Shown in pieces: positions 15,746 through 23,943 of a DNA stretch of 64,000 nucleotides (the first letter of the stretch is position 1; every line of letters begins with the position of its first letter). Made by a program: the position numbers and the translations under genes. This stretch comes from Streptomyces chromofuscus (GTDB taxonomy: Bacteria > Actinomycetota > Actinomycetes > Streptomycetales > Streptomycetaceae): NCBI RefSeq assembly GCF_015160875.1, contig NZ_CP063374.1:4405501-4469500 (forward strand). The letters run 5' to 3'. The notes under the pieces were generated by a model. The model was given only the letters and a program-made list of their open reading frames with translations. It ran no database searches and had not been told where the DNA came from.

Positions 15746-18658
15746 TCATGCGGACAGGTCCGCCGCACGGACGGTGTCGAACACCTGCTCCTCGTCCGTC
15801 TCGGTCAGGAGGTACGACTGCGCCTCCCCCACGTGGAAGTACATGCCGTGCAGCTCCAGCGCTCCCTCGCGCAGTGCCCGCGACACCGACTCGTGAGCGC
15901 GCAGGTGCTCCAGTTGCTGCACGACGTTGGTCAGGCACAGCTGCTCGGCCACGTCGGCGGGCGGCCGCCCGGCCAGCCGGGGCCAGGCCCGACTGGCGTC
16001 GGCCATGCGCTCCAGGCTGGGCTGCCCGTGCCGCAGCCACCGCCTGAGCGGCGTGCGCGTGCTGCCCGGCTCGGAGTTCAGCAGCGCCTGCATGGCTCCG
16101 CATCCGGAGTGGCCGCACACCGTGATGGACCGCACCTGCAGCACGTCCACGGCGTACTCGATCGCCGCCGCCACCGAGTCGTCGCCGCTCTCCTCGCCGG
16201 GCCGCGGCACCAGGTTGCCGACGTTGCGCACCACGAACAGGTCGCCCGGACCACTGGAAGTGATCATCGAGGTGACCAGACGGGAGTCGGCGCAGGTCAG
16301 GAACAGCTGCGCGGGGCGCTGTCCCTCCCGGGCCAACCGTGCGAGCTCGCCTCGGACCAGGGGCGCCGTGTTGCTCTGGAAGGCGCTGATGCCTCGGGCC
16401 AGTTGGAGGCTGCCGCGGGTGTCGTTGACGGAGGGGGAGTTGTTGGTGGTGGGGATGCCGTTGCTGTTGTTGGAGGTGACGGGGAGAGAGAGGTCACCGA
16501 TGGGGGCGCTGATGCTGAAGGGGTCAGTTGTATCAGCGGGGGTGGTGCTTCCTGGGCTGAACGGGGTCAGTGGGGTGCCGGACTGGGCGGAGCCGCCGAC
16601 GGTGGTGTAGGGCAGGGCGGAACCGGCAGAGCCCTGGGGACTGCAGGAGCCGGTGGAGTCCGCACGGCTGTCGGCGAGTGGTGAGCCCTGCGCGCCCGAC
16701 GCGCTCATTGCGACTGCCGAGCTCGTCGGACCTGCCGAGCGTGCGCCTGTCGAGCTCTCCAAGCCCTCGAAGCCGCCCAAGCAGCCGGAGCCGTCCAAGC
16801 CGTCAGAGCCCTTCGAGCCACCAGAATCCTCCTGGCCCTCGGAGCCCTCGGCCTCAGTGGCCCTCCAGCCATCGGAGCCCTCGGAGTTCGTGGAACCCTC
16901 AGAGCTCGCAGAGCCCGCATGGTCCGCATGTTCGCCGGAACCGTCCGCCGCTCCCTGCCGCCCCGCACCCACCGGCGCCTGCAGCAGCGGTCGCTGCACC
17001 TCGCACTGGTGGTTGCGCCATGGCGTCCACGGGCTGCAACGGCAAGCGGCGGAGGGGTCCGGCTCGTCGGCACCGGTCTCCCCCCGGTGGTCGGGGAAGC
17101 TCATGGGCTCGGCGATGCGGACACCGGCGCGGCGGCCGGTCAGCTCCACGGTGCCGCCCGTCGCGGTGTGCGTGTTCTGCCAGTCCTGCAAGGTCTCGTA
17201 CGCCGCGTGGTCCATGAACGAGCCGTCCAACTCGACGACGACGTCGGCGCCTTGAGGCACGAGATGCAGGGCCCGGCTGAGCCGTGGCACCGCGAGGAAC
17301 GTCAGCTGTCCCCGTACCTGTACGTGATGGACTCCTTCCGTCACTTCGTGGGTGATGCGCGTGCGGGTGAGGCGGTGCAGGGCGACGCCGACCGCCACGG
17401 CGATGCCCAGCGCCACGCCCTCCAGGACGCCCAGGAGCACCACGCCGAGGGTGGTGACCACGTACACCAGCACCTCACGGTGGCGGGTCACCGTGCGGAT
17501 GTGGTTGAGCGACACCATCTGGATGCCGACGGCCATCACCAGGGCGGCGAGCGAGGCGAGCGGGATGAGCTCCAGGACCGGGACCATCAGCAGCGTGGCG
17601 ATCACTACGAGAACGCCGTGCAGCATCGTGGAGTTCCGGCTGACGGCGCCCGCGTGCACGTTGGCGGTGCTGCGCACGGCCACGCCCGCGACCGGCAGTC
17701 CGCCGAGTCCGCCGGAGACGATGTTGGCGGCGCCCTGACCCAGCAGCTCACGGTCCAGGTCGGAGCGCGGGGCGCGAGCCGCGAGGCCGGGCCGGTTCGC
17801 GGCGAGCTTGTCGACGGCGACCGCCCCGAGCAGTGACTGCACGCTGCACACCAACGTGGTGCTGAGCACGGCGGCGACCAGGCCGAGCACCGGGCCCTCC
17901 GGCAGTCCGGCCAGGGCGTGGCTGCTCCAGTTGGGCAGCTCGACCTTGGGCAGGGTGAGGCCGGCCAGCGAGGCCGCCGCGGTGGCCCCGGCGACGGCGA
18001 CGAGCGCGGCCGGTGCCTTGCGCAGCATGCGGCCCGCCCGGCCGGGGAGCCGGGGCCAGGCCAGCAGCAGGGCGAGCGTGAGCGCGCTCGTCATGACGGC
18101 GGCCGGATGCAGATGGGCGAGTTGGGCGGGCAGTGCGCGCAGATTGTCCAGGACGACGCTCTGCGGGGTGCCGCCGAGCACGATGTGCAGCTGGGCGACG
18201 GCGATGGTGACGCCGATGCCGGCCAGCATGCCGTGCACGATCGCGGGGCTGACGGCGAGCGCGGAGCGGGCCACGCGCAGGCAGCCCAGACCGAGCTGGG
18301 CGAGCCCGGCGAGGACGGTGATGGCGCATGTCGTACGCCATCCGTAGCGGTGGATGAGGTCGGCGGTGACGACGGTGAGGCCGGCCGCGGGGCCGCTCAC
18401 CTGGAGGGGCGAGCCGCCGAGCCGCCCGGCGACCAGACCGCCCACGGCCGCGGCGACGAGCCCGGCCTGGAGCGGAGCGCCGGTGGCCAGGGCGATGCCC
18501 AGGGACAACGGAAGCGCGATCAGGAAGACAGCGATCGAGGCCGAGACGTCGGCGCCGGCGATACGGAACCGGCGGCGCCGGTGCGGCGGGCTGTGGGGTG
18601 GATGGACTCGCTGGGACCCGTGCGGGTCGGTGGCTCGTGTGGGGACGCAGGCTGACAT
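15746..18658 (-). CDS. SulP-family anion transporter fused to beta-carbonic anhydrase
   Basis: A 970-residue fusion. Residues about 35-430 are a SulP transporter with ten or more membrane spans (GSPLQVSGPAAGLTV is the family signature) and 440-520 a STAS domain. Residues about 746-970 are a beta-carbonic anhydrase with zinc ligands in CADSRL and VCGHSGCGA. The two are joined by about 220 residues rich in Ser, Gly, Glu and Thr with repeated SEGS-type units. The layout resembles M. tuberculosis Rv3273 and suggests bicarbonate transport coupled to CO2 hydration at the membrane. ATG 18658 follows GGAGGAGACGGG. The linker has the lowest complexity of any coding stretch here. Confidence 0.88.
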   Translation of the reverse strand: MSACVPTRATDPHGSQRVHPPHSPPHRRRRFRIAGADVSASIAVFLIALPLSLGIALATGAPLQAGLVAAAVGGLVAGRLGGSPLQVSGPAAGLTVVTADLIHRYGWRTTCAITVLAGLAQLGLGCLRVARSALAVSPAIVHGMLAGIGVTIAVAQLHIVLGGTPQSVVLDNLRALPAQLAHLHPAAVMTSALTLALLLAWPRLPGRAGRMLRKAPAALVAVAGATAAASLAGLTLPKVELPNWSSHALAGLPEGPVLGLVAAVLSTTLVCSVQSLLGAVAVDKLAANRPGLAARAPRSDLDRELLGQGAANIVSGGLGGLPVAGVAVRSTANVHAGAVSRNSTMLHGVLVVIATLLMVPVLELIPLASLAALVMAVGIQMVSLNHIRTVTRHREVLVYVVTTLGVVLLGVLEGVALGIAVAVGVALHRLTRTRITHEVTEGVHHVQVRGQLTFLAVPRLSRALHLVPQGADVVVELDGSFMDHAAYETLQDWQNTHTATGGTVELTGRRAGVRIAEPMSFPDHRGETGADEPDPSAACRCSPWTPWRNHQCEVQRPLLQAPVGAGRQGAADGSGEHADHAGSASSEGSTNSEGSDGWRATEAEGSEGQEDSGGSKGSDGLDGSGCLGGFEGLESSTGARSAGPTSSAVAMSASGAQGSPLADSRADSTGSCSPQGSAGSALPYTTVGGSAQSGTPLTPFSPGSTTPADTTDPFSISAPIGDLSLPVTSNNSNGIPTTNNSPSVNDTRGSLQLARGISAFQSNTAPLVRGELARLAREGQRPAQLFLTCADSRLVTSMITSSGPGDLFVVRNVGNLVPRPGEESGDDSVAAAIEYAVDVLQVRSITVCGHSGCGAMQALLNSEPGSTRTPLRRWLRHGQPSLERMADASRAWPRLAGRPPADVAEQLCLTNVVQQLEHLRAHESVSRALREGALELHGMYFHVGEAQSYLLTETDEEQVFDTVRAADLSA

Positions 18659-18951
18659 ATTTCCCGTCTCCTCCGGGGCAGCGCGGTCGCGGAACGGGGG
18701 GTTCCCCGCTCGGGGCGGGGGCGGGTCGCGGCCGTGGGTCACGGCGTGCAGTGGCGGGATCAGCAACTTTCAGTAAACGAATCGTAATCCAGAGTAAAGG
18801 TAAAGCATGGATTTTCCGGGCAAATGGGTTAACCAATCACCTCTGAGAGTGAAGTGGACATTTCATCGGCTTGTCGTACTAATTCCCTCTGGGCTCCGTG
18901 CGACCTTGGCGGCGCTGCCGACTCATCGACTGGAGAAGGAAGGTGGGCGGG
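18659..18951. promoter_or_regulatory. AT-rich divergent promoter region
   Basis: A 293-base gap between the divergent SulP-carbonic anhydrase and lipoprotein genes. Positions 18765-18885 are the most AT-rich stretch nearby and include the palindrome GGTTAACC and TA-rich hexamers on both strands. Exact -35/-10 pairs cannot be assigned with confidence. Confidence 0.5.
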
Positions 18952-20214
18952 ATGGCCGCCACCCAGAGGATCGCCGTGGGCGCCGTGGGCGCCGCGGTCT
19001 GTGCCGCATCACTCGCCGGCTGCGGGGCCGGTTCCGACAGTTCGGGGGGAGGGGCCGCGGCTCGTGAGGGCGCGCCGGCGCCCAAGAGCGCCGTCCGGCT
19101 GATCGGGGACGGCTCGACCGCCTTCACCGGTGCGCAGCCCCGTCTGCCCCGTCCCGAAAGGCTGAAGCCCGGTCAGAAGCCGCCGCAGTTCGTGGTGTTC
19201 TCCTGGGACGGCGCGGGAGAGGACAGCCAGCGGCTGTTCTCCCACTTCCGTGAGGTGGCCAAGGCCAACAACGCCACCATGACGTACTTCCTCAGCGGCG
19301 TGTACCTGCTGCCCGAGGAGAAGCGCGACCTCTACAAGCCGCCGCAGCACTCACCGGGCCGCTCCGACATCGGATTCAACGACCGGCAGGGCATCGCCGA
19401 CACCGTGAAGCAGTTGCGGCTGGCATGGCTGGAGGGCAACGAGATCGGCACCCACTTCAACGGCCACTTCTGCGGCCCCGAGGGTGGTGTCGGGCAGTGG
19501 TCGGTCGAGGAGTGGAAGGACGAGATCGCCCAGGCCAAGCAGTTCGTGAAGTCCTGGAAGACCAACAGCGACCTGAAGGACGCCTCTCCGCTGCCCTTCG
19601 ACTACGACCGGGAACTGATCGGGGCCCGCACCCCCTGCCTGGAGGGTCAGGCCAACTTCCGCAAGGCGGCCAGGGATCTGGGCTTCCGCTACGACACCAG
19701 CGGCGTCAACAACCAGGTCTGGCCCGGCAAGAAGGAGGGCCTGTGGGATGTGTCCATGCAGCTGGTGCCCTTCCCCGGGCACAGCTACGAGCAGCTGACC
19801 ATGGACTACAACTTCATGATCAACCAGTCCGGCACCACCACCCAGGGCGACCCGAACAAGTACCAGTTCTGGGGCAACCAGATGCGTGACGGCCTGCTCC
19901 GGGGCTTCCAGCGGGCCTACGACGGCAACCGCGCGCCCCTGATCATCGGCAACCACTTCGAGTCCTGGAACGGCGGCACCTACATGCGTGCAGTCGAGGA
20001 CGTCATCGAGCAGGTGTGCACCAAGCCCGAGGTGCGCTGCGCGTCCTTCCGCCAGCTCGTCGACTGGCTGGACGCCCAGGAGCCGAAGACCCTCCAGAAG
20101 CTGCGCACGCTGAAGGTCGGCGAGGCCCCGAAGCAGGGCTGGGAGTCCTTCCTGTCCGCCCGCCCCGCCCCGGCCCCGAAGGGTGCGCCCGGCGCGCCGG
20201 CGGACGGACTGTAG
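18952..20214 (+). CDS. Lipoprotein with polysaccharide-deacetylase (NodB-like) fold
   Basis: A 420-residue secreted lipoprotein. The signal peptide ends in the lipobox LAGC (Cys near residue 25) followed by a Gly/Ser linker. The catalytic region has an FSWDGAGED motif where NodB enzymes carry the TFDDG metal-binding aspartates, then EIGTHFNGHF, equivalent to the HxxxH metal motif. The family is annotated as a polysaccharide deacetylase-like lipoprotein. Presence of the metal ligands suggests activity on a cell-wall or capsule glycan, but the substrate is unknown. ATG 18952 follows GAAGGAAGG. It ends seven bases before the convergent ATPase stop. Confidence 0.75.
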   Translation: MAATQRIAVGAVGAAVCAASLAGCGAGSDSSGGGAAAREGAPAPKSAVRLIGDGSTAFTGAQPRLPRPERLKPGQKPPQFVVFSWDGAGEDSQRLFSHFREVAKANNATMTYFLSGVYLLPEEKRDLYKPPQHSPGRSDIGFNDRQGIADTVKQLRLAWLEGNEIGTHFNGHFCGPEGGVGQWSVEEWKDEIAQAKQFVKSWKTNSDLKDASPLPFDYDRELIGARTPCLEGQANFRKAARDLGFRYDTSGVNNQVWPGKKEGLWDVSMQLVPFPGHSYEQLTMDYNFMINQSGTTTQGDPNKYQFWGNQMRDGLLRGFQRAYDGNRAPLIIGNHFESWNGGTYMRAVEDVIEQVCTKPEVRCASFRQLVDWLDAQEPKTLQKLRTLKVGEAPKQGWESFLSARPAPAPKGAPGAPADGL

Positions 20215-20220
20215 GCCGCG

Positions 20221-21201
20221 TCAGGCGGGCTCGACGACACCCTCGCTGAGCACGAAGTCGGGGTCGACCTGGGCCGCCAGGTCGGCCCCGTGCCGCTCGT
20301 TCGCCCAGGACTGCGCGTTCTTCAGGTGGAAGTGCACCATCTGACGGGTGTAGCGCTCCCAGTCGCGGCGTTCGTACGTCCCGTCGGCGGTCGTCCGCAG
20401 CGTGTCCAGGGCGCGGCGGTTGACATCCTCCAACTGCTCGAAGCGGGGCGGCCGGCCCTTCTCCATGGCACGCACCCAGTCGGAGTGCCCCACCGTCACG
20501 AGCAGGTCGTCCCCGACCTCGGCGCGCAGGAAGTCGAGGTCGTCCTGGCCCTGCACCTTGTTGCCGACGACTTTCAGCTCGACGCCGAAGTCGCGGGCGT
20601 ACTCCTTGTACTGGCGGTAGACGGAGACCCCCTTCCGGGTCGGCTCGGCTACGAGGAACGTGATGTCGAAGCGGGTGAACATGCCGGAGGCGAAGGAGTC
20701 CGAGCCCGCCGTCATGTCCACCACGACGTACTCGTCGGGCCCGTCCACCAGGTGGTTCAGGCACAGCTCCACCGCTCCCGTCTTGGAGTGGTAGCAGGCG
20801 ACCCCGAGGTCGGCGTCCGTGAAGGGGCCGGTGACCATCAAACGGACGGCTCCGCCGTCGAGTTCCACCGGCCGGGCGCAGGCGTCGTAGACCGGGTTGT
20901 CCTCGCGCACCCGCAGCAGGCGCGACCCCTCGCCGGGCGGCGTGGTCTTGATCATCGACTCGGCGGAGCCGATGCGCGGATTGGTGCCGCGCAGGTAGTC
21001 CTTGATCAGCGCCAGTCGGTCGCCCATCGCGGGCAGCCGGGCGGCTTCCGCCTCGTCGAGCCCGAGCGCTGCCCCGAGGTGCTGGTTGATGTCGGCGTCG
21101 ATCGCGACGACATGGGCGCCGACGGCCGCCAGGTGACGGATGAACAGGGAGGACAAGGTGGTCTTTCCGCTGCCACCCTTGCCAACGAAAGCAATTTTCA
21201 T
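20221..21201 (-). CDS. CooC/MinD-like ATPase
   Basis: A 326-residue SIMIBI-class ATPase starting MKIAFVGKGGSGKTT, with the deviant Walker A KGGSGKT at residues 8-14, an AIDADINQHLG switch and a VVVDMTAGSD Walker-B region. The closest recognisable branch is CooC/nickel-insertion ATPases, which load metal cofactors, but no partner metalloenzyme is adjacent. A TACGCT box on the minus strand (21215-21210) ends eight bases before ATG 21201, so I choose that start as a leaderless initiation. Two further upstream starts (TTG 21210, ATG 21207) would lie too close to the box. Confidence 0.75.
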   Translation of the reverse strand: MKIAFVGKGGSGKTTLSSLFIRHLAAVGAHVVAIDADINQHLGAALGLDEAEAARLPAMGDRLALIKDYLRGTNPRIGSAESMIKTTPPGEGSRLLRVREDNPVYDACARPVELDGGAVRLMVTGPFTDADLGVACYHSKTGAVELCLNHLVDGPDEYVVVDMTAGSDSFASGMFTRFDITFLVAEPTRKGVSVYRQYKEYARDFGVELKVVGNKVQGQDDLDFLRAEVGDDLLVTVGHSDWVRAMEKGRPPRFEQLEDVNRRALDTLRTTADGTYERRDWERYTRQMVHFHLKNAQSWANERHGADLAAQVDPDFVLSEGVVEPA

Positions 21202-21209
21202 GTTCATCA

Positions 21210-21215
21210 AGCGTA
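21210..21215 (-). promoter_or_regulatory. -10 box of leaderless promoter for the CooC-like gene
   Basis: TACGCT on the minus strand ends eight bases before ATG 21201; no Shine-Dalgarno sequence is present. Confidence 0.45.
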
Positions 21216-21289
21216 GTGGGGTGCCGGCCCCGGGACCCGGCCACGCGTGAAGAAGACCACTCCTTCGTGGGGTATCCGCGCCGGGTGCG

Positions 21290-21295
21290 TAGGGT
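21290..21295 (+). promoter_or_regulatory. -10 box of leaderless promoter for the Fic-like gene
   Basis: TAGGGT ends seven bases before ATG 21303. Confidence 0.45.
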
Positions 21296-21302
21296 CGTAC
21301 TC

Positions 21303-22127
21303 ATGAGTACGACAGGCGCGACCGCCGATCCGCTAGCCGCCCTGGGATCACTGCCCGGCGTGGCCGAGTCCGTGGAGTCCGTGCGCAAGGCCGTGGACCG
21401 GGTCTACGGGCACCGCATCATGCGCCGGCGCAGCAACGAGATCACCTCCGAGGCCGCGCTGCGCGGGTCCCGCGGCTCCGGCGCGCTGTCCGGCGCGGAC
21501 TGGGCCCTCGAAGAGGTACGCCGCCGCACCGACTTCAGCGGCGACGGCGAGGCCCGGGTGATGGGCGCGGCGCTCCGGCTGACCGCCGAGGCCGGTCAGC
21601 TGCTGTCCATCTGGCGGCAGTCGCCGCTTCGGGTGCTGGCCCGGCTGCACCTGGTGGCGGCCGCGGACAAGGCCGACCAGGTGGGGCGGCCCCGGCAGGA
21701 GGGCGAGCCGGTCGACGAGCCGCTGATCGAACAGCCGCTGCCGAGCGCGGCCGAGGTGTCCGGGCGCCTGGAGGGGCTGTCCGAGCTGATCATCGCGGGG
21801 AGTTCGGCGCCGGCGCTGGTGACGGCCGCCGTCGTGCACGGCGAGCTGCTCGCGCTGCGCCCCTTCGTCTCGCACAACGGCCTGGTCGCGCGCACGGCCG
21901 AGCGGATCGTCCTGGTCGGCAGCGGTCTGGACCCGAAGTCGGTCTGCCCGGCCGAGGCTGGACACGCCGAGCTGGGCCGCACGGCCTACCTGGCGGCGTT
22001 CGAGGGCTACCTCTCCGGCACCGCCGAGGGCATGGCGGCGTGGATCGCGCACTGCGGCCGGGCGGTCGAGCTGGGCGCGCGCGAATCGACGGCGGTGTGC
22101 GAGGCGCTCCAGCGCGGGGCGGCGTAG
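21303..22127 (+). CDS. Fic-like protein with degenerate catalytic motif
   Basis: A 274-residue mainly helical protein. Residues 186-197, RPFVSHNGLVAR, align by eye with the Fic/Doc core HPFxxGNGRxxR. The catalytic histidine is replaced by arginine, and the GNG triplet and following Arg are eroded (HNGL). The preceding helix (VVHGELLALRPF) also matches the Fic fold. An NEITSE segment at residues 45-50 is reminiscent of a clamp helix, but this is weak. Likely a catalytically dead or altered Fic protein; homologues occupy this place next to the HAD phosphatase and ssd in other actinobacteria. Leaderless ATG. Fold assignment is tentative. Confidence 0.6.
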   Translation: MSTTGATADPLAALGSLPGVAESVESVRKAVDRVYGHRIMRRRSNEITSEAALRGSRGSGALSGADWALEEVRRRTDFSGDGEARVMGAALRLTAEAGQLLSIWRQSPLRVLARLHLVAAADKADQVGRPRQEGEPVDEPLIEQPLPSAAEVSGRLEGLSELIIAGSSAPALVTAAVVHGELLALRPFVSHNGLVARTAERIVLVGSGLDPKSVCPAEAGHAELGRTAYLAAFEGYLSGTAEGMAAWIAHCGRAVELGARESTAVCEALQRGAA

Positions 22128-22518
22128 ACCGACGGGAAGGGCGCACGCGCGCCTGGGCGGATTCTTGTCCGGAAAAGGGTTGCGGCGGTACGAATTTCTC
22201 GTACCGCCGCTGGCATGCCCACCGAGTTACCAAGCGTCCTCGATATGCGCCCATCAGGCCGGGATCTTTGCCCGTCACCTGGTGCGGCTGGCCCGTAATC
22301 GACGGGTCGACGTCGCGTGGGTGCCCGGTGTTCATGCGCGGTCCGTGGGGCCAATGCGGTTGAAGGGTGATCCTCTCGGATGTCCTTGGTCTCGCGGGCC
22401 GTTGTCTCCTTTGTACTCCAGGTGAAGGGCAAGCGGAAGTGGCGGCCTGCTTCTTTACTCTGGGTCCACAGGGTGAGGAGAGGCGTCAGTGTGCCGACCC
22501 ACTGGGTGTTGCGGCAGG
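22128..22518. other. 391-base intergenic gap between convergent genes
   Basis: Contains the hairpin at 22182-22210. The rest has no frame I can support and no recognisable RNA. A forward frame across 22165-22425 exists but reads through the hairpin and has no ribosome-binding site. Confidence 0.6.
22182..22210. terminator. Hairpin terminator between convergent genes
   Basis: A perfect 12-bp stem (22182-22193 with 22199-22210) and a 5-base loop, 55 bases after the Fic-like gene stop. Confidence 0.7.
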
Positions 22519-23340
22519 TCAGAGCGAGGGCGTCCGGCGCCGGCTGGTGTACCAGACAAGGCCGGCGGTGGCCGCCGCGGCGCCTATGGCAGCCGCCGCG
22601 ACCAGAGCCGGACGCGGCGGTACGGAGAACGCGGGCAGACGCTGCTTGAGTCTGACCGGACGGTGGAAATCAAGAATCGGCCACCCGCGCGCGATGGCCT
22701 CACGACGCAGTGCGCGGTCCGGATTCACCGCGTGCGGATTTCCCACCGACTCCAGCATCGGAACATCGGTCGCCGAGTCGCTGTAGGCGTAGCAGCGTGA
22801 AAGGTCGTATCCCTCGGACTCGGCCAGCTCCCGGATCGCCTCGGCCTTCGTGGGCCCGTAGGCGTAGTACTCCACCTCGCCCGTGTAGCAGCCGTCGTCG
22901 CCCACGACCATGCGGGTGGCGACCACGCGGTCGGCGCCGAGCAGCTCGCCGATCGGCTCGACCACCTCGGAACCCGACGTGGACACGATCACGACGTCCC
23001 GTCCGGCGGTGTGGTGCTCCTCGATGAGCGAGGCGGCCTCGTCGTAGATGATCGGGTCGATGATGTCGTGCAGCGTCTCGGCGACGATCTCCTTGACCTG
23101 CTGGACGTTCCAGCCGCGGCACAGCGCGGACAGGTACGCGCGCATGCGCTCGATCTGCTCGTGGTCGGCGCCGCCCGCGAGGAAGACGAACTGGGCGTAC
23201 GCGGTGCGCAGGACGGCGCGGCGGTTGATCAGGCCGCCCTGGTAGAAGGACTTGCTGAAGGTGAGGGTGCTCGACTTCGCAATGACCGTCTTGTCCAGGT
23301 CAAAGAAGGCGGCTGTGCGGGGCATCGAGTGGTTTTCCAC
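22519..23340 (-). CDS. HAD-IB family phosphatase, morphological-differentiation-associated type
   Basis: A 273-residue HAD hydrolase of subfamily IB (SerB-like). Motif I is FFDLDKTV, motif II VSTSGSE and motif IV YSDSATDVPML; all catalytic aspartates are present. Between motifs I and II lies the helical C1 cap. A hydrophobic segment near the C-terminus (PALVAAAAIGAAAATAGLVWY) followed by RRR predicts a membrane anchor. A TATGCT box ends seven bases before GTG 23340, so I take that as a leaderless start. Streptomyces homologues are annotated as morphological differentiation-associated. Position next to ssd/tad is conserved. Substrate unknown. Confidence 0.88.
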   Translation of the reverse strand: MENHSMPRTAAFFDLDKTVIAKSSTLTFSKSFYQGGLINRRAVLRTAYAQFVFLAGGADHEQIERMRAYLSALCRGWNVQQVKEIVAETLHDIIDPIIYDEAASLIEEHHTAGRDVVIVSTSGSEVVEPIGELLGADRVVATRMVVGDDGCYTGEVEYYAYGPTKAEAIRELAESEGYDLSRCYAYSDSATDVPMLESVGNPHAVNPDRALRREAIARGWPILDFHRPVRLKQRLPAFSVPPRPALVAAAAIGAAAATAGLVWYTSRRRTPSL

Positions 23341-23347
23341 GACCCAG

Positions 23348-23353
23348 AGCATA
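23348..23353 (-). promoter_or_regulatory. -10 box of leaderless promoter for the HAD phosphatase
   Basis: TATGCT on the minus strand ends seven bases before GTG 23340. Confidence 0.5.
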
Positions 23354-23487
23354 GGGGCAGCCCATTCGGCGTAAGGTGGGGCGTGTGGGTTTGCCTGAGA
23401 AGGCTCTCGGGTACACCATGGAAGTCACGGATCGTTCGCGACCGTGCTAACCCGGTCCGACTCCTCCCCCCCCGAGTCGGCCGTGGG

Positions 23488-23522
23488 GACGACCCCCGCT
23501 CTCCCCCCCGGCGGGGGTCGTC
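23488..23522. terminator. Isolated strong hairpin, terminator or small-RNA end
   Basis: A 12-bp stem (23488-23499 with 23511-23522) with a C-rich 11-base loop. No annotated gene ends here on either strand, so it may terminate an unannotated short transcript. Confidence 0.5.
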
Positions 23523-23709
23523 GCATGTCCGGGTGGGTTTTTCCCTTCCTCTCGCGGCCCCGGTGCCGCATCGAGGCGGCCGCGGCCGCCTCTTTTGCAT
23601 GTCCATGATTCGTTACTTTGCGTAGCGGGTGGACTGCTCTGCGGAAGTCGCACAGGAGATGGCGCCGGGCTCACCGGTATGGGGGACGGCGATATTCACA
23701 ACCACCGAG

Positions 23710-23728
23710 TTGTCCACAGTTATCGACC
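23710..23728 (+). promoter_or_regulatory. DnaA-box-like pair upstream of ssd
   Basis: TTGTCCACA at 23710-23718 is the exact Streptomyces DnaA-box consensus. TTATCGACC follows at 23720-23728 with two mismatches to TTATCCACA. It is not near an origin. Confidence 0.35.
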
Positions 23729-23943
23729 AAGATCCACACGATTTCCGGGATCGCTGCACCGTGATTCCTGCGCGACCCGCTCGCGGCGAGTTCCTGGCCG
23801 GTTCCGATTGCCGGGTGCGCATGGCCGGATTGCGTCGGCCGTTCATATGGAGGCCGCTTGCCGGTTCTTCACACGTATGCGAATCGCGGGGCCGCAGGGG
23901 CTGCGCGAGTGAAGCGGACAAGCAGCGAAGGGGGAAGGAAACC

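Larger units (their letters stand above)
23341..23943. other. 603-base intergenic region between the HAD gene and the ssd/tad operon
   Basis: Holds the HAD promoter (TATGCT box at 23353-23348, minus strand), a strong hairpin at 23488-23522, a DnaA-box-like cluster at 23710-23728 and the ssd ribosome-binding site. Forward and reverse frames exist but lack gene-like composition. It is unusually long for this compact region. Confidence 0.6.

Noticed and set aside
16653..17255. A plus-strand frame with PSEP repeats
   Set aside because: It is the antisense of the low-complexity linker of the SulP-carbonic anhydrase protein, with no ribosome-binding site. The sense strand continues conserved domains on both sides.
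22165..22425. A plus-strand 86-codon frame faintly recalling HPr (GVHARS)
   Set aside because: It reads through a 12-bp terminator hairpin, has no ribosome-binding site and lacks the HPr fold pattern.
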